From Hyphomicrobiales bacterium (GTDB lineage: Bacteria > Pseudomonadota > Alphaproteobacteria > Rhizobiales > Rhizobiaceae), in the NCBI GenBank assembly GCA_021775455.1, contig JAJFHU010000026.1, positions 32,699 through 96,698 on the forward strand: 64,000 nt of DNA, read 5' to 3'. Positions 30,663 to 40,658 of this stretch are shown here, piece by piece. Both the position numbers and the translations under genes were made by a program. The number at the start of each line of letters is the position of its first letter. The stretch's first letter is position 1. The notes beneath the pieces are model-generated. The model was not told the origin of the DNA and did no database searches. It was given only the letters and a program-made list of their open reading frames with translations.

Positions 30663-31502
30663 TTGACCGCCGCAAACAGTGAAGTTCATGTGGGTTCTGC
30701 AGTATTTTCCAATAATCTGCCGTTATCCATTATCGCCGGACCATGCCAGCTGGAAAGCCGACAGCATGCATTCGACATGGCTGGCGCTCTGAAGGAATTA
30801 ACAAACGAGCTTGGTATCGGTTTTGTTTACAAATCCAGTTACGACAAAGCCAATCGAACCAGTATTAGCGCTACACGAGGATCTGGATTGGATGCTGCAA
30901 TTTCCGTATTTGGCGATCTTCGCAAGGAAATGGATATTGCGGTTTTGACCGATGTTCACACTGAAGAGCAATGTGCAATTATTGCACCTCATGTGGATGT
31001 TTTACAAATTCCCGCTTTTTTATGTCGTCAGACCGATCTGCTCGTAGCTGCCGCAAATACCGGAAAAATCGTCAACGTTAAAAAGGGTCAGTTTTTGGCC
31101 CCTTGGGACATGAAAAATGTAGTGAAGAAAGTTACCGATAGCGGCAACAGCAATGTGCTGGTCACGGAGCGTGGAGCAAGTTTTGGCTACAACACGCTTG
31201 TATCAGACATGCGCGCACTACCTATTATGGCGTCTGAGACGAAAGCACCAATCATCTTCGATGCAACCCATTCGGTGCAAAGTCCGGGAGGTTTGGGGGG
31301 ATCATCCGGCGGTGACAGAACCATGGTTCCCTATCTTTCACGCGCAGCGGTCGCGTGCGGTGTCGCCGGCGTATTTGTGGAAACCCATGACGATCCGGAC
31401 AATACCTCTTCATCGGATGGGCCAAACATGATGAAGTTGACTGACATGCGTGGGCTGCTGGAATCATTGATCAAGATCGATGCAGTCGTAAAACAGACAT
31501 AA
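30663..31502 (+). CDS. kdsA: 3-deoxy-D-manno-octulosonate 8-phosphate synthase
   Basis: Condenses phosphoenolpyruvate and arabinose 5-phosphate to Kdo-8-P for the LPS inner core. Typical segments: IIAGPCQLES, FVYKSSYDKANRTS, TDVHTEEQC, VLQIPAFLCRQTDLLVAAA, VNVKKGQFLAPWDM, VTERGASFGYNTLVSDMR and FDATHSVQ. The TTG start at 30663 follows GGAG from the end of the preceding gene. 279 residues, normal. It is a second lipopolysaccharide gene apart from the lpx block at the left. Confidence 0.96.
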   Translation: MTAANSEVHVGSAVFSNNLPLSIIAGPCQLESRQHAFDMAGALKELTNELGIGFVYKSSYDKANRTSISATRGSGLDAAISVFGDLRKEMDIAVLTDVHTEEQCAIIAPHVDVLQIPAFLCRQTDLLVAAANTGKIVNVKKGQFLAPWDMKNVVKKVTDSGNSNVLVTERGASFGYNTLVSDMRALPIMASETKAPIIFDATHSVQSPGGLGGSSGGDRTMVPYLSRAAVACGVAGVFVETHDDPDNTSSSDGPNMMKLTDMRGLLESLIKIDAVVKQT

Positions 31503-31581
31503 TACTGAAGTAGCGATTGTTTGGACTTGTCGAATCAGGTTTTTGGCAAGGGATAACAACGGCTGTTTAAATTTGCAAGAA

Positions 31582-31935
31582 ATGCCCCGGAACCCGCAGT
31601 TAAACGAAATATTTCTGGAATTCGCAAAGCTGGTGCAAAATGCCAACATTGGCAATTGCAGCCATGCTTCTAAAAAAATTGTCCGCGATACCAACCGGCT
31701 TGCAATTCGGTCAGCCAACGAATTGAACGATCCTGCATTGATTTGCCAAAGAAGCGAAGAAATGGCGTCGCTAATCGCAGGGATTCGAAGCATCGAAAGC
31801 GGTAGCCCGGATGAAATCCGCATAAAGCGTGAATGCATGGAAATACTGGTTGAAATGAAAAAAATCAGCTCCGGTCAATTGCCAAATCAGGCACTGATAG
31901 TAAATGCAGATGAGGCAGGGCGAAAAATCGCCTGA
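31582..31935 (+). CDS. Small hypothetical protein between kdsA and eno
   Basis: 117-residue predicted soluble, mainly helical protein with no motif I recognise. It has three cysteines spread through the chain, and its frame is open in the kdsA direction. The ATG at 31582 has a weak ribosome site; an in-frame TTG at 31543 would add 13 residues. It might be a genuine small gene of the kdsA transcript. Competing open frames on the other strand look less protein-like. Confidence is limited because there is no family evidence. Confidence 0.45.
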   Translation: MPRNPQLNEIFLEFAKLVQNANIGNCSHASKKIVRDTNRLAIRSANELNDPALICQRSEEMASLIAGIRSIESGSPDEIRIKRECMEILVEMKKISSGQLPNQALIVNADEAGRKIA

Positions 31936-31949
31936 TCTGGTATTTCAAA

Positions 31950-32312
31950 TCATGAAGTGCCAAGTTTTTGAATTCGGCTTTTGTATTGCTGCTCTAGGCA
32001 CTTGAAATTTTGCTCGCATTCGTTTCGTTTTTTCAACCAATTACCCTGATCCTTTGAAATCTCGTTTACTGCGCTTGTATTGTCTGCACCGACACGTTTG
32101 TCAGCAAAAAGCGCTGCCATTCGTTCATCCAGAACAATCAGGTTTTCACTGTTGCAGATTGCATATTCACTCGGAATTTGTGCACGCGAGCACGAAAAAG
32201 ATTGCCCGATTGCAAGAGTTGCGCCGGAAAATATCATGACACTGATGATTGCAGAAATTGATATGGTATTTTTTGCAATGGGTATTATCGTGCTCGCTGT
32301 TTTCATGTGCAT
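31950..32312 (-). CDS. Secreted LprI-like (DUF1311) protein
   Basis: 120-residue exported protein with a signal peptide (about residues 1-36, ending before QSFSC). The mature part has the four-cysteine LprI/DUF1311 pattern: FSCSRAQIPSEYAICNSENLIVLDERMAALF ... QGNWLKKRNECEQNFKCLEQQYKSRIQKL. LprI is a lysozyme inhibitor in mycobacteria; many proteobacterial members have no assigned role. ATG 32312 is preferred because GGAG lies seven bases upstream; ATGs at 32318 and 32306 are alternatives. It is divergent from eno. Confidence 0.8.
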   Translation of the reverse strand: MHMKTASTIIPIAKNTISISAIISVMIFSGATLAIGQSFSCSRAQIPSEYAICNSENLIVLDERMAALFADKRVGADNTSAVNEISKDQGNWLKKRNECEQNFKCLEQQYKSRIQKLGTS

Positions 32313-32469
32313 CGCCATTCTCCCTGTTCATTGTTCGACGTATCCGGAAAAATTGGAGGCAACTGGGCGAAAATTGGGCAAAAGTTTGCCCGTCCACAAT
32401 GAAAGACAGCAATCTGGTTGATTATGACGCAACTGGGCAACTTGCCATTTTTTACGGAATGGCATTTAA

Positions 32470-33771
<1,302 letters not shown>

Positions 33772-33865
33772 TGATTATTGTCACCCATAATAATCCAGTA
33801 ATCTCTTAAGATAGCCTACGGCGCTGTATATTAGGCAGCTCCGAAAGGTGGTTGTGGAGATAGCA

Positions 33866-35146
33866 ATGGGGAAGTTTTCTTCCGCTCAATGGAACAAGAT
33901 TCATCAACGCCTGGACGTTAACGAACAGCACTATGGATTACCCATCCGAAGTTCTGGTTCGTTTGTATTTGCTTCATTCAACATTCGAAAATTTGGTGCC
34001 TTGAAAAAAGGTAACAAAGTCAAGCGTAGTGCAGGCTCCTGGAAACTACTCGTTCGGTTTTGCGAACGATGCGACCTGATTGCAATCCAGGAAGTTGGTG
34101 ATGATCTGACCAGTGTTATGCATTTGGTTGCAGAACTTGGACCAAAATACGAATTCCTTGCGTCAGGAATAACGGGTGGAAGCCCCGGCTCAGGCGGAAA
34201 TATCGAACGATTGGTATATGTTTACCGTACTGACCGACTCCATCCGACGGGCATGTCTGGAAATATCAGCTATGAGCGATCTGATATATTGAACACCCTC
34301 TATAACGATCAAGATGCATTGCTCAGTGATTTTGAGGCTCGAATTGAAGAACTGAAAAGGTGGCAGGAAAAGGTGGAAAAATGGGAACAGGCAGTTGGCG
34401 TGTGGAAAGCGACTGGCTTTACTCCCAGCGGGAAAAAAACCAGACCGGACAAACCCTCCAAACCTTCGTTTTCTGTCAGCCTGTTTCTGCAATTCATTAG
34501 AACGCCTTACGCCGTATCATTCAAAACGATTGTTGCGGGCAACGCCAAACCATATGGATTCATCGCAGTAAATGCTCACCTGCTTTATGGCGGCAACGAC
34601 AAGCGCTGGAAGGGTGAACGATTGCGAGAGCTAAAGGCGCTAGTGGACTGGCTGGTGATACGGGGACAGAAAATCAAGAATTTGCGTGAGGAAAACATCA
34701 TCCTGTTTGGAGACCTCAATCTGGATTTTGAGAAAATTCAGGTAAAGCGGGAAAGCATCACGGCTTATCTAAAAACCCTGAATGAGACGAGATTGAAGAA
34801 GGCAGCGAAAGTCAACATTCCGTTCATTGATGCACATCCGGGCCGTGCTGAGGTATTCAGAACGAACGCCCGCAGAAATCAAACGTTTGACCAGATTGCC
34901 TTTTTGGCTGGCGATAAAAGGCTCCCGCCACCACATCAAAATGACAACGCCGGAGAAATAACAGACCGGTTTGATTTTGGAATGTTTGATTTCGTACAAT
35001 TGTTTCTTGATGCGGTTCCTGTTGCAACGAAATCCAATGGAATGCCAAAATACGATCTGTTTGAATTTGATGTAAGTGACCACATGCCAATCTGGATACG
35101 CCTCCAGAAGCCCGCTTCAAAACAGAAAGAATTTCGTTGGCGCTAA
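33866..35146 (+). CDS. Endonuclease/exonuclease/phosphatase (DNase I-like) fold protein
   Basis: 426-residue EEP-superfamily protein. Motifs: FASFNIRKFG near residue 40 (metal-site Asn), LIAIQEVGDDL (Glu), ILFGDLNLDF (catalytic Asp/Asn) and the C-terminal SDHMPIWIRL (catalytic His). Between the second and third motifs lies a charged, coiled-coil-prone insert of about 60 residues (LLSDFEARIEELKRWQEK ... PDKPSKPS). No signal peptide, so it is probably cytoplasmic; the substrate, nucleic acid or phosphoester, is not known. ATG 33866 was chosen with GGAGA just upstream over a GTG at 33848. It lies between eno and ftsB and may be a later insertion. Confidence 0.85.
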   Translation: MGKFSSAQWNKIHQRLDVNEQHYGLPIRSSGSFVFASFNIRKFGALKKGNKVKRSAGSWKLLVRFCERCDLIAIQEVGDDLTSVMHLVAELGPKYEFLASGITGGSPGSGGNIERLVYVYRTDRLHPTGMSGNISYERSDILNTLYNDQDALLSDFEARIEELKRWQEKVEKWEQAVGVWKATGFTPSGKKTRPDKPSKPSFSVSLFLQFIRTPYAVSFKTIVAGNAKPYGFIAVNAHLLYGGNDKRWKGERLRELKALVDWLVIRGQKIKNLREENIILFGDLNLDFEKIQVKRESITAYLKTLNETRLKKAAKVNIPFIDAHPGRAEVFRTNARRNQTFDQIAFLAGDKRLPPPHQNDNAGEITDRFDFGMFDFVQLFLDAVPVATKSNGMPKYDLFEFDVSDHMPIWIRLQKPASKQKEFRWR

Positions 35147-35245
35147 ATTGATGCGCTCATTTTTTCCAGTTCGTAAACTCAATGTTAAGCCTGTTTGGGC
35201 ATGGTCAACTTGTATCTGTTCTGTATTGCGTAAAGAGATATTTTT

Positions 35246-35566
35246 GTGGCGACACGTCAACGGCGAAACACCGGGCTTGGCAAACTTGTAGTGCCGGTAT
35301 TTTCAATTCTTTTGAGTAGCTATTTCCTGTATCACGCCCAAATTGGTCGGTTTGGTTGGGATTCACAAAGCCAACTCATAGTAAAAGCGGTTACTCTTGA
35401 AAATCAGCTGGCATCCCTGCAAAGTGAACGTAAACTGTTGGCAAAACGGGTAAATCTGTTAAGGAATGGCTCAATTGAGCGGGATATGCTTGATGAGCAG
35501 GCGCGATATCACCTCAATTTGATGCACGTTGATGAAATCAGCATCATGAAAGTGAACGGTAGCTGA
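35246..35566 (+). CDS. ftsB: Cell division protein FtsB/DivIC family (septum formation initiator)
   Basis: 106-residue bitopic membrane protein: short basic cytoplasmic tail (MATRQRRNTGLGK), one membrane helix at about residues 14-31, then a periplasmic coiled coil (VKAVTLENQLASLQSERKLLAKRVNLL). The tail segment ERDMLDEQARYHL matches the septum formation initiator pattern. Needed with FtsL and FtsQ for assembly of the division machine. GTG start at 35246 with AAGAGA upstream. Placement between eno and pdhA is the usual alphaproteobacterial location. Confidence 0.9.
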   Translation: MATRQRRNTGLGKLVVPVFSILLSSYFLYHAQIGRFGWDSQSQLIVKAVTLENQLASLQSERKLLAKRVNLLRNGSIERDMLDEQARYHLNLMHVDEISIMKVNGS

Positions 35567-35670
35567 CATCTTGCCTTTTTATGCATGGGGTACATATGTA
35601 AGCTGCATCAATAACAATTGATATTTTATGTGCTTGGTACAACAATACCGATATAAACGGAGAAGACCAA

Positions 35671-36705
35671 ATGGCGGCAAAAGCCAAAAAATCCGGGGTG
35701 GAGGCTGAAAAAATTTCTACAGTTCACAAGGCGCCAGCGCCTAAAAAATTCAACAAGGAAACAGATTTAAAAGCTTACAAAGACATGCTTCTGATTCGTC
35801 GTTTTGAAGAGCGCGCAGGTCAGTTGTATGGGATGGGCTTTATTGGCGGCTTTTGCCACCTTTATATAGGACAAGAAGCCGTTGTTACCGGAATGCAGAT
35901 AGCGGCCGAGGATGGTGATCAGGTTATCACCAGTTACCGCGACCATGGTCACATGCTTTCCTGTGGTATGGATCCCAAGGGTGTAATGGCCGAACTTACC
36001 GGCAGGGTCGGTGGTTATTCCAAAGGCAAGGGTGGTTCAATGCACATGTTTTCCAAAGAAAAGAATTTCTTTGGGGGGCATGGAATAGTCGGCGCGCAGG
36101 TGTCTTTGGGTACAGGATTGGCATTTGCCAACAAGTATCGGGAAAACAAGAATGTATCGATGACCTATTTTGGTGACGGCGCCTCCAACCAGGGACAGGT
36201 TTACGAGAGCTTCAACATGGCCTCGCTTTGGCACCTACCGGTCATATATATCGTAGAAAACAACCGTTACGCAATGGGTACATCGGTTAGCCGGTCATCC
36301 GCCCAAACCGATTTTTCACAACGTGGTGCTTCATTTAACATTCCTGGAATGCAGGTTGACGGCATGGACGTAAGGGCTGTCACCGCAGCGGGAGAATACG
36401 CCATTAAACGGGCGCGCGAAGGCAAAGGCCCCTTCATCCTGGATATGCAAACCTACCGATATCGTGGACACTCAATGTCCGACCCGGCAAAATACCGAAC
36501 CAAAGACGAAGTTCAGAAGATGCGTGCCGAGCATGACCCGATTGAGCAAGCCAAGCAGAGAATAATCAAGAGCAAATGGGCGAGCGAAGATGATTTGAAA
36601 GCGGTAGACAAGGAAATTCGGGAAATTGTCAGCGCTGCAGCGGAATTTGCTCAAAATGATGCTCGGCCCGATCCATCTGAACTTTATACAGAAATTCTGA
36701 TTTAG
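35671..36705 (+). CDS. pdhA: Pyruvate dehydrogenase E1 component, alpha subunit
   Basis: Thiamine diphosphate-dependent decarboxylase subunit of pyruvate dehydrogenase. The ThDP motif begins at FGDGASNQGQVYESFNMA and ends NNRYAMGTS; the phosphorylation-loop-like region YRYRGHSMSDPAKYR is typical of the alpha subunit. 344 residues with an Ala/Lys-rich N-terminal extension of about 25 residues. It begins the PDH operon, 13 bases from pdhB. Confidence 0.96.
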   Translation: MAAKAKKSGVEAEKISTVHKAPAPKKFNKETDLKAYKDMLLIRRFEERAGQLYGMGFIGGFCHLYIGQEAVVTGMQIAAEDGDQVITSYRDHGHMLSCGMDPKGVMAELTGRVGGYSKGKGGSMHMFSKEKNFFGGHGIVGAQVSLGTGLAFANKYRENKNVSMTYFGDGASNQGQVYESFNMASLWHLPVIYIVENNRYAMGTSVSRSSAQTDFSQRGASFNIPGMQVDGMDVRAVTAAGEYAIKRAREGKGPFILDMQTYRYRGHSMSDPAKYRTKDEVQKMRAEHDPIEQAKQRIIKSKWASEDDLKAVDKEIREIVSAAAEFAQNDARPDPSELYTEILI

Positions 36706-36717
36706 GGAGCGGCAATT

Positions 36718-38100
36718 ATGCCTATTGAAATTTTAATGCCTGCTCTCTCTCCGACTATGGAAGAAGGCAATCTTGCCAAATGGTTGGTGAAAGAGGGTGA
36801 CACCGTTGCGGCCGGCGATATAATCGCGGAAATTGAAACTGACAAAGCAACCATGGAAGTTGAGGCCGTCGATGAAGGTACGGTTGCGAAAATAGTAATC
36901 GACGCTGGTACCGAGGGTGTGAAAGTAAACTCGGTAATCGCAGTTCTGGCAGCAAATGGCGAAGATGCTTCAGATGCAGTAAACGCGACAGCTTCTAAGG
37001 AACCTGCACCCGCACAAGAACCTGCACAAGAAACTGAAAAAAAAGAGGCCACTCCAGCTCCTGAACCTGTAAGCATATCGGTTGCATCTGACCCTGATAT
37101 CCCTGAAGGAACAGAGATGGTTTCGATGACTGTTCGCGAAGCGTTGAATTCGGCCATGGCAGAAGAGATGCGGGCTGATCCGGATGTCTTCGTTATGGGT
37201 GAAGAAGTTGCCGAGTATCAAGGTGCTTACAAAATCACCCAAGGGTTACTTGATGAATTTGGGCCAAAGAGAGTGGTCGATACACCAATTACCGAACATG
37301 GATTTGCCGGAATAGGAGTTGGTGCTGCAATGGCAGGATTGAAGCCTGTTGTGGAATTCATGACGTTTAATTTTGCCATGCAGGCGATTGACCAGATTAT
37401 CAACTCTGCAGCCAAGACTCTCTATATGTCAGGCGGTCAAATGGGCGCTCCAATGGTATTTCGTGGTCCAAATGGTGCTGCAGCCAGAGTAGGCGCTCAA
37501 CATTCGCAATGTTATGCAGCCTGGTACGGCCATATACCTGGACTCAAGGTTGTGATGCCTTACACCGCAGCAGATGCCAAAGGCCTCCTGAAGGCGGCCA
37601 TTCGCGATCCCAATCCAGTCATATTCCTTGAAAACGAAATTCTTTATGGGCAGTCCTTTGATGTGCCAAAACTTGAGGATCATGTACTGCCGATTGGCAA
37701 GGCACGCATACACAAACAAGGAAACGATGCAACGATTGTTTCGTTTGGTATCGGTATGACATATGCAGTTAAAGCTGCCGAACAACTGGCAGGCGAGGGG
37801 ATTGATGTCGAAATCATCGATCTTCGGACTATTCGCCCAATCGATCTGGATACTGTTATTGAATCGGTCAAGAAAACCGGCCGCTTGGTAACAGTGGAAG
37901 AGGGATTCCCGCAATCGTCGGTCGGTGATCATATTGCGAGCCAGATTGTGCAACGTGCTTTTGATTATCTGGATGCGCCTGTGGTTACCATTTGCGGCAA
38001 GGATGTGCCAATGCCATACGCTGAAAACCTCGAAAAACTGGCACTGCCAAATGTCGATGAGGTTGTTCAGGCGGTAAAGCAGGTAGCTTATAAGGATTGA
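36718..38100 (+). CDS. pdhB: Pyruvate dehydrogenase E1 beta subunit with N-terminal lipoyl domain
   Basis: 460-residue fusion. Residues 1-78 are a lipoyl domain ([16 protein letters not shown], lipoylated Lys in [12 protein letters not shown]), then an Ala/Pro/Glu-rich linker to about residue 125, then the E1 beta transketolase domain ([48 protein letters not shown]) and C-terminal domain. The added lipoyl domain on E1 beta is known from Hyphomicrobiales and relatives. The lipoyl part shares long identical DNA stretches with that of pdhC. Confidence 0.97.
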   Translation: MPIEILMPALSPTMEEGNLAKWLVKEGDTVAAGDIIAEIETDKATMEVEAVDEGTVAKIVIDAGTEGVKVNSVIAVLAANGEDASDAVNATASKEPAPAQEPAQETEKKEATPAPEPVSISVASDPDIPEGTEMVSMTVREALNSAMAEEMRADPDVFVMGEEVAEYQGAYKITQGLLDEFGPKRVVDTPITEHGFAGIGVGAAMAGLKPVVEFMTFNFAMQAIDQIINSAAKTLYMSGGQMGAPMVFRGPNGAAARVGAQHSQCYAAWYGHIPGLKVVMPYTAADAKGLLKAAIRDPNPVIFLENEILYGQSFDVPKLEDHVLPIGKARIHKQGNDATIVSFGIGMTYAVKAAEQLAGEGIDVEIIDLRTIRPIDLDTVIESVKKTGRLVTVEEGFPQSSVGDHIASQIVQRAFDYLDAPVVTICGKDVPMPYAENLEKLALPNVDEVVQAVKQVAYKD

Positions 38101-38384
38101 TGATGCAGCGCCTTGATCTCCGGTCACTCCGTTACGACAAACTCGGAAAATCCGTGCTGATTGATGGGCGACAGGTAGTAGTTGAGATCAGTCACGAAGC
38201 CCTGGAGGCGCTATCCAACAAACCGCTGACAGAAGAACAGGCAGTCCATAAAGTTGCGGAAGAAACAAAACGATTAACTCGCTTGGCAGAGTGGGTGCCA
38301 GCTGATGATGGCAAGATACACATAACGACAAATCTGTTGATGAATGACGGCTTTTATGAAGCCGAAACCGGGGAAACGACATAA
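38100..38384 (+). CDS. Small conserved-looking protein inside the PDH operon
   Basis: 94-residue soluble protein of unknown function. ATG 38100 shares a base with the pdhB stop and its own stop TAA shares a base with the pdhC start, so it is clearly translated as part of the operon. The pattern [20 protein letters not shown] followed by a helical stretch and [10 protein letters not shown] resembles the DUF1488 layout, but I am not certain. No signal peptide or membrane segment. A role in PDH complex assembly or control is a guess from position only. Confidence 0.7.
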   Translation: MMQRLDLRSLRYDKLGKSVLIDGRQVVVEISHEALEALSNKPLTEEQAVHKVAEETKRLTRLAEWVPADDGKIHITTNLLMNDGFYEAETGETT

Positions 38385-39712
38385 TGCCAATAAACGTCAC
38401 CATGCCAGCCCTTTCACCCACCATGGAGGAAGGCAATCTTGCCAAATGGCTCGTCAAAGAAGGCGATAACGTTTCTGCGGGTGACGTTATTGCCGAAATT
38501 GAGACTGACAAGGCAACAATGGAAGTAGAAGCCGTCGATGAAGGTACGGTTGCGAAGATCCTGATTGATGCGGGCACTGAGGGCGTAAAAGTCAATGAAG
38601 TAATCGCCATTCTTGCAGAAGAGGGCGAAGATGCCGCCTCCATCAGCGCGCCATCAAACGGCAAGTCAGCACCAGTCGATACATCTGATAACCCGGCAAA
38701 GAAGGAATCCAATCCGGCAGCCGACGAAAAACCTGAACCAACATCAACTCCAACCACTCAATCGGAAAAGCCAGCAGCTCAAGGTGAGCGCATATTTGCT
38801 TCCCCGCTTGCCCGACGTATGGCGAAGCAAAATGGCGTAGATATCTCATCTGTGACGGGCAGTGGCCCACATGGCAGGATCATCAAACGCGATGTCGAAG
38901 GATTATCGGGTTCACCGGCCAAAAGCGATGCGGGTGAAGCAGCAAAACCTACCAAAATGCCGGTTTCCTCGATGGCCGATGATGATGTGCTCAAGCTGTA
39001 CAAAGAGGGCAATTATGAGGTTTTGCCGCATGATTCAATGCGGAAGGTTATTGCTACCCGATTGACGGAATCATCACAGACGATACCAGTTTATTATCTA
39101 ACGGTTGATTGTGAGCTGGATGCGCTACTGGAGTTGCGTAAAAGCGTCAATTCGTCTGCGCCAGTAGGTGAGGATGACAAACCCGCATATCGCGTTTCGG
39201 TAAACGACTTTATAATCAAGGCTATGGCGCTGGCCCTGCGGGATGTACCAATGGCAAATGCATCATGGACAAGCGGCGCGCGAATTATTCACAAACATTG
39301 TGATGTGGGTGTGGCAGTAGCCATACCCGACGGATTGCTGACGCCGATTATTCGCAATGCCGAGGAAAAAACACTTTCAGTAATTTCCCTTGAAATGAAA
39401 GATATGGCTGGAAGGGCTAGAGACAAGAAGCTGTTACCTGAAGAATACCAAGGTGGATCGACAGCGGTTTCCAATTTGGGAATGTTCGGAGTATCAGATT
39501 TTACCTCAATAATTAATCCACCGCACGCATCAATTCTCTCGGTTGGAGCCGGGGAAGAAAAGGCCGTGGTAAGGGATGGTGCAATTGCAATCGCAAATAT
39601 CATGACAGTCACATTTGCTTATGATCACCGTGTGATTGACGGTGCTCTTGGTGCACAACTGGCCGGCGCATTTAAAAATTACATTGAAAAGCCAATGGCG
39701 ATGCTTGTTTGA
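38384..39712 (+). CDS. pdhC: Dihydrolipoamide acetyltransferase (PDH E2)
   Basis: 442-residue core of pyruvate dehydrogenase. Order: lipoyl domain (residues 1-78, lipoyl Lys in [11 protein letters not shown]), Pro/Ala/Glu linker, peripheral subunit-binding domain (about 128-165, [20 protein letters not shown]), second linker, then the CoA-dependent acyltransferase with the catalytic HRVIDG near the C terminus ([10 protein letters not shown]). Transfers acetyl from lipoamide to CoA. Only one lipoyl domain, complemented by the one on E1 beta. Confidence 0.97.
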   Translation: MPINVTMPALSPTMEEGNLAKWLVKEGDNVSAGDVIAEIETDKATMEVEAVDEGTVAKILIDAGTEGVKVNEVIAILAEEGEDAASISAPSNGKSAPVDTSDNPAKKESNPAADEKPEPTSTPTTQSEKPAAQGERIFASPLARRMAKQNGVDISSVTGSGPHGRIIKRDVEGLSGSPAKSDAGEAAKPTKMPVSSMADDDVLKLYKEGNYEVLPHDSMRKVIATRLTESSQTIPVYYLTVDCELDALLELRKSVNSSAPVGEDDKPAYRVSVNDFIIKAMALALRDVPMANASWTSGARIIHKHCDVGVAVAIPDGLLTPIIRNAEEKTLSVISLEMKDMAGRARDKKLLPEEYQGGSTAVSNLGMFGVSDFTSIINPPHASILSVGAGEEKAVVRDGAIAIANIMTVTFAYDHRVIDGALGAQLAGAFKNYIEKPMAMLV

Positions 39713-39964
39713 TTACTGAGCAATCGGCGGTGCACCTTCTATCAATTGGGCTATGTCTCTGCCAAATCGGGAAAGAATGATTGCAATGATGATTGTATAA
39801 ACAAGATTGGTTACACCGCTTATCAGATTTAAAGTCAGAATACGCGCAATGCTTCGAGATATGAAAAAAAGCATCAAAAATAATCCTGGACCTTTTACAA
39901 TCCAGGGAAGTGCCCAAATAGTGTTAAAATTGATCACCTGCATCAAAGTATCGAAAATTTGCAT
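39713..39964 (-). CDS. Small membrane protein, unknown
   Basis: 83-residue protein with two predicted membrane segments (about residues 24-40 and 50-65), stop codon immediately abutting the pdhC stop on the other strand. ATG at 39964 has AGAGG upstream on the coding strand. I do not recognise a family. It is antisense to no other gene, and the hydrophobic pattern looks real, so it is listed with moderate confidence. Confidence 0.5.
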   Translation of the reverse strand: MQIFDTLMQVINFNTIWALPWIVKGPGLFLMLFFISRSIARILTLNLISGVTNLVYTIIIAIILSRFGRDIAQLIEGAPPIAQ

Positions 39965-40068
39965 CGGAATATGGCCTCTCTGTTTTCCCCGTGCCTTACC
40001 GGAGCCTGTAAATTTGGCAACTCAATGGCATTATAACGTATGTGTTCCAGATTGAGAAAATGAATTAG

Positions 40069-40656
40069 ATGCATTCCATCCACATTCGCCGCGCAACAAA
40101 ACAGGATGCTTCGGAGTTGGTTTGCCTGATCGATTGCGCAGGGTATGGCATGCCATTATATGTGTGGGACACCATAATTGATGGAGAAAGTTCAGTACTC
40201 GAAGTTGGTCGCAAACGCGCAATGAGGGAGGAGGGCAGCTTCTCCTACAAAAATGCGTGGGTTGCTGAAATGGATGGCAACGTAGCGGGAATATTGGTTG
40301 GATATCGACTTGATGATGAGATTGAATTGGATGAGGACGATAAAATTCCTACCGTTTTTCGTCCCCTGATCGAATTGGAATCCGAAGCGCCGGGTACTTG
40401 GTATGTAAACGTGCTTGCAGTGCATGACGAATATCGCGGTAAAGGAATTGGCCAGAAACTGCTGGATCAAGCGGAGATTTGTGCGAAATCCACAAACGCG
40501 GATGGTCTCAGTCTGATTTTCGAAAGTGCCAATACTGGTGCAAGGAAACTCTACGAACGCGAGGGATATCGCGTTACTGCCAGTCGAAAGCGAGTTCCCT
40601 TTGGGAAAGATCGAACTGGTTCGCCTGAATGGATATTGATGAAAAAGGATATTTAA
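40069..40656 (+). CDS. GNAT family N-acetyltransferase
   Basis: 195-residue GCN5-related acetyltransferase. Motif A with the acetyl-CoA pyrophosphate loop reads VLAVHDEYRGKGIGQKLLD; motif B follows as LIFESANTGARKLYEREGYRV. The N-terminal IHIRRATKQDASEL is also typical. Substrate unknown. It is wedged between pdhC and lpdA, two bases before the lpdA start, so it is co-transcribed with lpdA. A role in protein lysine acetylation is conceivable but not shown. Confidence 0.9.
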   Translation: MHSIHIRRATKQDASELVCLIDCAGYGMPLYVWDTIIDGESSVLEVGRKRAMREEGSFSYKNAWVAEMDGNVAGILVGYRLDDEIELDEDDKIPTVFRPLIELESEAPGTWYVNVLAVHDEYRGKGIGQKLLDQAEICAKSTNADGLSLIFESANTGARKLYEREGYRVTASRKRVPFGKDRTGSPEWILMKKDI

Positions 40657-40658
40657 CA

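Noticed and set aside
31464..31838. 124-codon minus-strand frame across the kdsA end
   Set aside because: Overlaps kdsA and the better plus-strand small gene; no motif or signal.
35571..35599. Possible pdhA promoter TTGCCT-N17-ATATGT
   Set aside because: The -10 match is poor, and a second equally weak candidate lies downstream.
37429..38127. 232-codon open frame on the minus strand inside pdhB
   Set aside because: Antisense to the conserved E1 beta domain; Cys/His-rich low-quality sequence with no motif.
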